DNA of 6,355 nt, from positions 1-6,355 of the forward strand of contig JALVLE010000019.1 in NCBI GenBank assembly GCA_027033555.1, read 5' to 3'. This document shows positions 1 through 3,814 of this stretch, piece after piece. A model generated the notes under the pieces. The model was given only the letters and a program-made list of their open reading frames with translations. It did not search any database and was not told the origin of the DNA. This DNA is from Caldifarciminota bacterium (GTDB taxonomy: Bacteria > Hydrothermota > Hydrothermia > UBA1063 > CAJXJZ01). The first letter of the stretch is position 1. Each line of letters opens with the position of its first letter. A program made the position numbers and the translations under genes.

Positions 1-158
1 ATCTTGGATTGTTTACCAATAACCATGATTTCGACCCGGCCATCGGGTAAATTGCGTACCCAACCAGATAAGCCCAGTTCTTGGGCTTTTCTTTGGGTAA
101 AATGACGGTATCCGACACCTTGAACCAAACCGGAAACGTAAATATGATATTGTTTCAT
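1..158 (-). CDS. acyP: Acylphosphatase, C-terminal part cut by window edge
   Basis: Acylphosphatase is a small cytosolic enzyme that hydrolyses carboxyl-phosphate bonds, as in acetyl phosphate or 1,3-bisphosphoglycerate. The minus-strand frame from the ATG at 156-158 gives 52 residues before the window ends, out of about 90 usual for the family. It opens with [20 protein letters not shown], which carries the signature GLVQGVGYR. The two catalytic residues of the family are visible: Arg18 in GYRHF, which binds the phosphate, and Asn36 in GWVRNLPDG, which orients the water. A weak AAGGT ribosome site sits directly upstream, 7 bases after the stop of the metallopeptidase fragment, so the two genes probably form one operon. 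Three of its four arginine codons are CGN, unlike the AGA/AGG-rich genes from rpsF onward. The identification is secure; only the C-terminus is unseen. Confidence 0.93.
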   Translation of the reverse strand, partial: MKQYHIYVSGLVQGVGYRHFTQRKAQELGLSGWVRNLPDGRVEIMVIGKQSK

Positions 159-165
159 ACCTTTT

Positions 166-300
166 TTATTTTAATTTTTTAAACCACTTCTCAACTTCTT
201 TGTGATCAATTTTATGATAGCGACCTTTGTGAGAAAGCAGAGCGCCGTAGAAAGTTTTGGGTATATGCATTAATTCATGGATTAAAGTTTTCAGAGGTTC
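166..300 (-). CDS. Putative zinc metallopeptidase (phage-metallopeptidase-like), C-terminal fragment
   Basis: This minus-strand frame ends at TAA (166-168) and stays open for 44 codons up to base 300, where an in-frame TGA (301-303) blocks it. The product contains [20 protein letters not shown] followed by a His-rich and then Lys-rich tail ending WFKKLK. HELMH matches the HExxH zinc-binding and catalytic motif. The HELxHIPxxFxGxLxxH arrangement is what I recall of the 'putative metallopeptidase' family found in phages, archaea and small-genome bacteria. That family is longer than 100 residues and has about 50-100 residues before HExxH, so this copy lacks its N-terminal half. No start codon with a ribosome site is present. 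The loss coincides with the start of the opposed permease gene, so I read it as truncation at a breakpoint rather than a short gene. It lies 7 bases upstream of the acylphosphatase on the same strand. The substrate is unknown. Confidence 0.62.
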   Translation of the reverse strand, partial: EPLKTLIHELMHIPKTFYGALLSHKGRYHKIDHKEVEKWFKKLK

Positions 301-303
301 TCA
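282..303. other. Breakpoint between two unrelated gene neighbourhoods
   Basis: A minus-strand metallopeptidase fragment can be read up to base 300, and an in-frame stop follows at 301-303. A plus-strand permease homologous to ABC-2 family proteins is readable from about 285-291 rightward but has no start or N-terminal part. Both genes lose their N-terminal halves at the same point. This is what a fusion of two DNA segments produces. No inverted repeat, target-site duplication or transposase is visible here. A metagenome assembly chimera and a genuine inversion or insertion junction are both possible, and I slightly favour the assembly artefact. Confidence 0.6.
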
Positions 304-896
304 TAGTTTTTGGTATATTTCAAGTTGTTTCCGGGCTTTTCCATCTCATATTTGCTTACCTCCTCTGGTTTCAGGAAAAATACATATGGACGAGAAACCT
401 GGATGTTATCCTTACGCTCCCTTCAAATCCCCTTTGGTATATTACATTAAAAGAAGTTCCAGGTCAGGTAATGGAGATAATTACTATAACAACCGGTATT
501 GCGATAATAATCACGGGATTTATTACAGGAGAGGTTGGTCTGACTGTTCTCGTGCTGTTAAAGATTGTGGTTGCGACCCTCTCAGGATTTTTGATTTTGA
601 CCGGGTTTGCGTGTTTTCTCGTTTCACTTTCTATTATGTTATACGGAAGACGGAGCCTTTTTGAGGTGTTTTATGAGGTTTTGGAGCTGGGGCAGTATCC
701 CATTACCATATATCCAAAAACTTTAAGAGTAATATTTACTTTTTTTATGCCCATAGGGTTCCTCGCCACATACCCTTATCTGGCGCTTCACGAAACCCGA
801 ATATTTGTTTTTTTGATTATGGTATCATTAGTTTCTATAATTGGGGGATATGGAAGCTTTCGTTATTTTTTGAAAGCCTATAAGAGTGGCGCATAA
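291..896 (+). CDS. ABC-2 type transporter permease (ABC2_membrane_6 / COG3694-like), 5'-truncated
   Basis: This is the membrane subunit of an uncharacterised ABC export system; the partner ATPase and second permease are not in the window. The frame is open from base 183, but residues encoded before about 285 lie antisense to the metallopeptidase and look like chance. From 291 about 201 residues can be read, against roughly 260 in the family. Hydrophobic segments are visible at about 294-365 ([20 protein letters not shown]), 474-530, 545-640, 730-790 and 805-860. Family marks are a charged stretch then LDVILTLPSNPLWYI, equivalent to the 'LLxKPxNPLF' segment, and later ELGQYPITIYPKTLRVIFTF near 685-745, equivalent to 'GRYPxxIYPxxLR'. 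The protein ends in a short basic tail, AYKSGA. The ATG at 471 is internal: homologous sequence continues in frame upstream of it (ITLKEVPGQV). The family is fairly certain; the transported substrate is unknown. Confidence 0.72.
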   Translation, partial: SEVLIVFGIFQVVSGLFHLIFAYLLWFQEKYIWTRNLDVILTLPSNPLWYITLKEVPGQVMEIITITTGIAIIITGFITGEVGLTVLVLLKIVVATLSGFLILTGFACFLVSLSIMLYGRRSLFEVFYEVLELGQYPITIYPKTLRVIFTFFMPIGFLATYPYLALHETRIFVFLIMVSLVSIIGGYGSFRYFLKAYKSGA

Positions 897-969
897 AATT
901 TTCAGGAGAAAGCTGGTTTAAAAAGTATTATACAAGAATTTTGAAATGCTTTTGACTTTTATTCCGGCC

Positions 970-998
970 TTGTATATTCAAACTCAATGATTTATAAT
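970..998 (+). promoter_or_regulatory. Predicted sigma-70 type promoter for the rpsF operon
   Basis: TTGTAT at 970-975 and TATAAT at 993-998 are separated by exactly 17 bases. The -10 box is a perfect consensus and the -35 matches at four of six positions. Transcription would start near 1005 and give a leader of about 60 bases before rpsF. This fits the gap between the end of the permease and the ribosomal gene cluster. An overlapping weaker pair, TTGACT (952-957) and TATATT (973-978), has a 15-base spacer and is less likely. The assignment rests on sequence pattern only. Confidence 0.6.
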
Positions 999-1007
999 AT
1001 TCAACAG

Positions 1008-1059
1008 AATCCGGACCTGAAAGGTCCCCCTGAGGTAAAATAAAAGGGTCCAAGGAGGT
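1008..1059 (+). promoter_or_regulatory. rpsF leader hairpin with competing pairing next to the ribosome site; candidate S6:S18 autoregulatory element
   Basis: GGACCT (1013-1018) and AGGTCC (1022-1027) form a perfect 6-bp stem with a GAA loop, preceded by CC so that the strand reads CCGGACC. A second partner, GGGTCC (1046-1051), can pair with the same GGACCT with one G-U pair. It ends immediately before the ribosome site AAGGAGGT (1052-1059). The leader can therefore form two mutually exclusive structures, one of which brings a stem against the Shine-Dalgarno sequence. In several bacteria the S6:S18 complex represses rpsF by binding a leader structure with a CCG motif. The CCG here (1011-1013) and the gene context (rpsF and rpsR in one operon) fit that, but I have not matched the full consensus. 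Confidence 0.4.
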
Positions 1060-1064
1060 AAAAC

Positions 1065-1355
1065 ATGAAAAAAAGGCGCAAATATGAGATGATGATAGTG
1101 CTAAATCCTGATCTGGACGATCAGGGAAGGGAGGATATTATCAATCTCGTAAAGAATAAGATTGAAGAGGACGGTACTGTGGAAAATATTGACGAGTGGG
1201 GAAAGAGAGAGATGGCGTATGAAATCCAACATCACAAGGAGGCATACTATTACGTAATAAACTTTGAAACCACTCCTGAGATAGCTGATAGTCTCAAACA
1301 TATTTTGAATTTAAAGAAGAAGGAAGTCTTGAGATATATTGTAATAAGGAAGTAA
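1065..1355 (+). CDS. rpsF: Small ribosomal subunit protein S6
   Basis: S6 binds 16S rRNA in the platform of the 30S subunit as a heterodimer with S18, which is encoded two genes downstream. The 96-residue product has the usual length without the long acidic tail seen in E. coli. It begins MKKRRKYEMMIVLNPDL, matching the 'YExxxIlxPdl' first strand. It continues with IDEWGKREMAYEIQHHKEAYYYVINF (split here as IDEWGKREMAYEI and HHKEAYYYVINF), the family's 'WGkRkLAYeIkk..eG.Y' core, and ends in VLRYIVIRK, the last strand of the ferredoxin-like fold. The start at 1065 is supported by a near-perfect ribosome site AAGGAGGT five bases upstream. It is the first gene after the predicted promoter and is separated from ssb by four bases. 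Expression may be controlled by the leader hairpin. Confidence 0.98.
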   Translation: MKKRRKYEMMIVLNPDLDDQGREDIINLVKNKIEEDGTVENIDEWGKREMAYEIQHHKEAYYYVINFETTPEIADSLKHILNLKKKEVLRYIVIRK

Positions 1356-1359
1356 ATCC

Positions 1360-1785
1360 ATGGCGGATATAAAACTACCAAGTTTGAATATAGTAATTCT
1401 CTCTGGCAGACTCGTCAGAGACCCTGAAATGCGTTACACTCTTCAGGGAAGACCCGTGACAAAGTTTAGGCTTGCTGTTGATAGGAATTTTAAAGACTCG
1501 TCAGGTGAGTGGCAAAAAGAAACGCTTTATATTGATGTTACCACATGGGGAGCTCTTGCAGAAAGGGTTCACGAAACTCTCAAGAAGGGCAGTCCGGTTA
1601 TTGTGCAAGGGTATTTACGTCTCAGAGAATGGACAACCCAGAATGATCAAAAGAGACAAATGGTTGAGGTTGTGGCAAGATCGGTACAGTTCCTTGAAAA
1701 GAGAGAATTTACTGGAGAGGTGGTAGAGGAGGATTTGAATGAGGAGCCTCCGGAAGATACCCTTCCGGATGATGTTAGTTTTTAA
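1360..1785 (+). CDS. ssb: Single-stranded DNA-binding protein
   Basis: SSB coats single-stranded DNA during replication, recombination and repair and recruits partner proteins through its C-terminal tip. The 141-residue product has one OB fold at about residues 8-115: [61 protein letters not shown] and [11 protein letters not shown]. Aromatic residues expected to stack on bases include Phe44, Trp51 and Trp63. The linker (116-132) is short and acidic. The tip reads DTLPDDVSF rather than the common DDDIPF; it keeps the acidic pair and terminal Phe but has Val-Ser in place of Ile-Pro. The start lies 4 bases after the rpsF stop, with a ribosome site AAGGAAG inside the rpsF end. An 8-bp inverted repeat spans the last codons (1749-1769). 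The position between rpsF and rpsR is the classical bacterial order. Confidence 0.97.
   Translation: MADIKLPSLNIVILSGRLVRDPEMRYTLQGRPVTKFRLAVDRNFKDSSGEWQKETLYIDVTTWGALAERVHETLKKGSPVIVQGYLRLREWTTQNDQKRQMVEVVARSVQFLEKREFTGEVVEEDLNEEPPEDTLPDDVSF
1749..1769 (+). repeat. Perfect 8-bp inverted repeat at the end of ssb
   Basis: TCCGGAAG (1749-1756) and CTTCCGGA (1762-1769) are exact reverse complements around the five-base loop ATACC. The hairpin would form 14 bases before the ssb stop codon and about 15 bases before the rpsR ribosome site. It has no following T-run (only TTTTT at 1779-1783, ten bases later), so it is a poor terminator. It might slow ribosomes, protect the mRNA or mark a processing site between ssb and rpsR. 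It could also be chance in codons for the acidic tail. Confidence 0.55.
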
Positions 1786-1799
1786 AAGGAGGTATAAAA

Positions 1800-2018
1800 A
1801 TGGCAAGAAAAAATACCTGTGAATTTTGTGCAAAGGGTATTAAAGAAATTGATTATAAAGATTTTGAAACACTTAGAAAATATATGACAAGGAGAGGCAA
1901 AATTCTCCCCAGGAGGTCAACAGGAACCTGTGCATATCATCAAAGGCAATTGACAAGGGCAATAAAAAGGGCGAGACAGATGGCTCTTTTACCTTATGTG
2001 GAAGATTACTATCTCTAA
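1800..2018 (+). CDS. rpsR: Small ribosomal subunit protein S18, zinc-binding type
   Basis: S18 pairs with S6 on the central domain of 16S rRNA. The 72-residue product carries the family core [20 protein letters not shown], then [20 protein letters not shown] and [10 protein letters not shown]. It retains a probable metal site: Cys7 and Cys10 (CEFC) with Cys44 and His47 (CAYH). That makes it a zinc-binding (C+) S18, whereas many bacteria carry a zinc-free form. The start is fixed by AAAAGGAGGT (1784-1793), seven bases ahead of the ATG. All ten Arg codons are AGA or AGG, which shows the codon preference of this genome segment. It lies 14 bases after ssb and 20 bases before rplI. Confidence 0.98.
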   Translation: MARKNTCEFCAKGIKEIDYKDFETLRKYMTRRGKILPRRSTGTCAYHQRQLTRAIKRARQMALLPYVEDYYL

Positions 2019-2025
2019 TTTTATT

Positions 2026-2035
2026 GAGGAGGAGA
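2026..2035 (+). promoter_or_regulatory. Ribosome binding site that fixes the rplI start
   Basis: GAGGAGGAGA runs just ahead of the ATG at 2039. An in-frame TTG at 2024 would add five residues (MRRRK), but it would place the ribosome site inside the coding region and leave the TTG itself without one. The L9 family also begins with MKxILL, so 2039 is the right start. Confidence 0.85.
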
Positions 2036-2038
2036 AAA

Positions 2039-2488
2039 ATGAAGATTATATTGCTGAAAGATGTTGAAAATCTGGGAAAAAGAGGGGAGATTAAAGAGGT
2101 TAAGGATGGATTTGCGCGAAATTACCTTATACCAAAGGGCTTTGCAATGGAAGCAAATCGGTCAAATTTGAGAGCATTTGAGGCGATTGAGGCACAGCAA
2201 AAAAGTAAGAGAGAGAAAGAAAAGAACAGAGCCTTAAAGCTTAAAGAAAAGATAGAGAAGTTTAAATTGAAGCTTAAGGCTAAAGCAGGAGAGGAAGGGA
2301 AATTGTTTGGAGCTATAAGTTCAATTGATATTTTAAATGGGCTTAAAGAACATGGCATACAGGTGGAAAAGGGAATGATACATATGGAAGATGCTATAAG
2401 AAGCGTTGGTACTTATGAGATTGAAATACGTCTTCACCCTGAAGTAAAGGCAATTTTGAAAGTAGAGGTTAGTCCAGAGGGTGAGTGA
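2039..2488 (+). CDS. rplI: Large ribosomal subunit protein L9
   Basis: L9 binds 23S rRNA near the L1 stalk with its N-terminal domain and extends a second domain on a long helix; it helps frame maintenance. The 149-residue product matches the standard length. The N-terminal domain (about 1-45) reads MKIILLKDVENLGKRGEIKE followed by VKDGFARNYLIPKGFAMEA, the family signature. Residues about 46-78 form the Lys/Glu-rich connecting helix. The C-terminal domain (about 80-149) contains EGKLFGAISSIDI and ends around VGTYEIEIRLHPEVKAILKV. The start at 2039 is chosen over an upstream TTG because of the GAGGAGG site and the conserved MKIILL. Its last eight bases overlap the GTG start of the following DUF151 gene, so the two are probably translationally coupled. 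It is the fourth gene of the rpsF operon. Confidence 0.98.
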   Translation: MKIILLKDVENLGKRGEIKEVKDGFARNYLIPKGFAMEANRSNLRAFEAIEAQQKSKREKEKNRALKLKEKIEKFKLKLKAKAGEEGKLFGAISSIDILNGLKEHGIQVEKGMIHMEDAIRSVGTYEIEIRLHPEVKAILKVEVSPEGE

Positions 2489-2894
2489 TTTAATTGAGGT
2501 AAAAGTAGAGAAGGTTGTTATTGATGAAAATATAGGGGGACCTTTTGTTCTTTTGAAAAAAGTGGATGGGGAGGTTTACCTCCCCATTTCTATTGGATTC
2601 TCTGAGGCACAATCAATTTTATTTGCCCTTGAAAAAATTAAAACACCCAGACCCCTTACTCATGATTTAATTGTAATACTTTTGAATGCCCTGGATGTTA
2701 ATATCCAGAGGGTGGTGATAAATGACCTTATAAAAAATACCTTCTATGCAAGAATAGTTTTAAAAAAAGATAATATTCTGTATTCTATTGATGCACGGCC
2801 ATCTGATTCCATTGCAATTGCTGTACGGAAGAATGTACCAGTATATGTGGCAAAATATGTAATGGATGAAGCAGGACAGTACAATTTAACCTGA
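2481..2894 (+). CDS. Bifunctional nuclease family protein (DUF151/BFN)
   Basis: The 137-residue product belongs to the BFN family (DUF151). A plant member was reported to have DNase and RNase activity; bacterial members are mostly uncharacterised. Evidence is the family layout: an N-terminal strand MSDLIEVKVEKVVID, then GPFVLLKKVDGEVYLPISIG at about 20-39 (the 'vLkl....LPIwIG' motif). Next come EAQSILFALEKIKTPRPLTH, where Glu42 and the RPLTHDL segment are conserved, and DARPSDSIAIAVR at 104-116, the strongest signature. It starts with GTG at 2481, eight bases inside rplI, and ends in the TGATG that starts pyrD. No ATG is available near the N-terminus and the ribosome site is only a weak AGAGG, so translation probably relies on coupling to rplI. 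A strong inverted repeat lies early in the gene. The family is secure, the cellular role is not. Confidence 0.88.
   Translation: MSDLIEVKVEKVVIDENIGGPFVLLKKVDGEVYLPISIGFSEAQSILFALEKIKTPRPLTHDLIVILLNALDVNIQRVVINDLIKNTFYARIVLKKDNILYSIDARPSDSIAIAVRKNVPVYVAKYVMDEAGQYNLT
2566..2587 (+). repeat. Perfect 9-bp inverted repeat inside the DUF151 gene
   Basis: ATGGGGAGG (2566-2574) and CCTCCCCAT (2579-2587) are exact reverse complements around the loop TTTA. The stem is GC-rich, with seven consecutive strong positions and two A-T pairs at the base. It begins 85 bases into the gene and encodes DGEVYLPI, a conserved family segment, so some of the sequence is fixed by protein constraint. The following bases are TTTCTATT, too poor in T for a standard terminator. 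It could act as a pause, an mRNA stability element or a partial attenuator between the ribosomal genes and pyrD. Confidence 0.6.
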
Positions 2895-2896
2895 TG
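2892..2896 (+). promoter_or_regulatory. TGATG stop-start overlap coupling DUF151 gene to pyrD
   Basis: The stop TGA (2892-2894) and the start ATG (2894-2896) share one base. No good Shine-Dalgarno sequence precedes the ATG within the usual distance. This arrangement normally means that terminating ribosomes re-initiate, so the pyrD level should follow that of the DUF151 protein. Confidence 0.75.
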
Positions 2897-3814
2897 CTTG
2901 AGGTGCAGATAAAAAATGTTAAGTTTAAAAATCCTATACTCACAGCGGCAGGGACTTTTGGAAAGGGTCTTGAGCTCAAAGGGAGTTTTGACCTCACCAG
3001 ATTGGGTGGGATTATTCCTAAAACAATAACCCTTCATCCCCGTACAGGTAATCCTTTTCCAAGACTGAAGGAGACCCCATGTGGGCTTATCAATTCAATA
3101 GGTCTGGAGAATAACGGGCTTGAAACTTTCCTGACGCGTACTTATCCACTATTGAAGGCATTGCCAACAGAGGTTATAGCGAGCATATCAGGTGAAACTA
3201 TACAAGAGTATGTACAGGTGCTAAAAGCACTTGTAGATAATACTGATATCAAAGTGTTTGAAATTAATCTTTCCTGCCCCAACGTTGAAAAAGGTGGAGA
3301 AGAATTCAGCCAGGATACAGCTATTATGTCAGAGTTACTAAGACGTTTGAGAAAAGTCACGGATAGGTTACTCTGGGCAAAACTTCCTCCCGATGTTTAT
3401 AGAATAAAAGCTCTTGTTAGAGTGGTAAAGGAGAGTGGTTTTGATGGGGTTGTGTTGTGCAACACATATAAAGCTACTTATATTGATGTAGATAAAATGC
3501 AGTTCTCCCTGGCTAAAGGCTATGGTGGGCTCTCAGGACCCGCTATTTTACCAATAACTCTTTATATGGTGACAGAGGTAAAAAGAGAGTTTTTGGATTT
3601 TCCTGTGATTGCATCAGGAGGCGTATTTTCAGAGGAGGATGTGCTTAGATACATCCTTGCAGGAGCCCATCTTGTAGAAGTTGGGACAATGAACTTTGTA
3701 AAGCTATCAGAAGTGTTTACTCTTGAAGATGGTGTTAAAAATTATTTACTTAAAAAAGGCGTTACCCTTGATGAACTGAGAGGCTGGATTATTAATGGCA
3801 GAAAAAGAAGTTAA
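2894..3814 (+). CDS. pyrD: Dihydroorotate dehydrogenase, class 1B catalytic subunit
   Basis: This FMN enzyme oxidises dihydroorotate to orotate, the fourth step of pyrimidine synthesis. Class 1B enzymes work as a complex with PyrK, an FAD/iron-sulfur subunit that passes electrons to NAD+. The 306-residue product is a TIM barrel of normal length. Substrate and flavin residues expected for class 1 are present: Lys43 (PKTITLHPR), Asn67 (INSIGLENNG), Asn125 and Asn130 around the catalytic Cys128 (INLSCPNVEKGG), Lys163 (AKLPPD), Asn190 (CNTY), GGLSGPA at 211-217 and ASGGV at 240-244. A cysteine rather than serine as catalytic base, and GNPFPRLKETPCGLINSIGL at 52-71, indicate class 1B. The gene for PyrK, often adjacent, is not here. 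The start overlaps the previous stop (TGATG), and the last 20 bases overlap the next gene. Confidence 0.95.
   Translation: MLEVQIKNVKFKNPILTAAGTFGKGLELKGSFDLTRLGGIIPKTITLHPRTGNPFPRLKETPCGLINSIGLENNGLETFLTRTYPLLKALPTEVIASISGETIQEYVQVLKALVDNTDIKVFEINLSCPNVEKGGEEFSQDTAIMSELLRRLRKVTDRLLWAKLPPDVYRIKALVRVVKESGFDGVVLCNTYKATYIDVDKMQFSLAKGYGGLSGPAILPITLYMVTEVKREFLDFPVIASGGVFSEEDVLRYILAGAHLVEVGTMNFVKLSEVFTLEDGVKNYLLKKGVTLDELRGWIINGRKRS
3795..3814 (+). promoter_or_regulatory. 20-base coding overlap of pyrD with the ATPase/TPR gene
   Basis: The ATG of the large gene (3795) lies before the pyrD TAA (3812-3814), in a different frame. There is no space for a promoter or terminator between the two, so the large gene must be transcribed with pyrD unless an internal promoter exists within pyrD. 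This ties the unknown ATPase to the ribosomal and pyrimidine operon. Confidence 0.75.

Noticed and set aside
183..290. Upstream extension of the permease frame back to 183
   Set aside because: The frame is open, but these bases encode the metallopeptidase on the other strand. The forward translation is polar, with no resemblance to the expected permease N-terminus and no start codon with a ribosome site.
471..473. ATG at 471 as the true permease start
   Set aside because: Family-like sequence continues in frame upstream (LDVILTLPSNPLWYI and hydrophobic segments back to about 291). There is no ribosome site ahead of this ATG, so it is an internal Met.
257..664. Open frame of 135 codons on the plus strand
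   Set aside because: It overlaps the permease in another frame, has an unnatural composition and no family resemblance. The permease frame has clear homologous motifs over the same bases.
897..960. Rho-independent terminator after the permease
   Set aside because: Only a three-base-pair CAG/CTG stem is visible at about 903-915, and no T-run follows. No credible terminator is present.
952..978. TTGACT-N15-TATATT promoter
   Set aside because: The spacer is too short for a good sigma-70 promoter. The overlapping TTGTAT-N17-TATAAT pair (970-998) is better, though this one could contribute.
2024..2038. TTG start for rplI adding MRRRK
   Set aside because: The added codons are the Shine-Dalgarno sequence itself, and L9 proteins begin at MKIILL.
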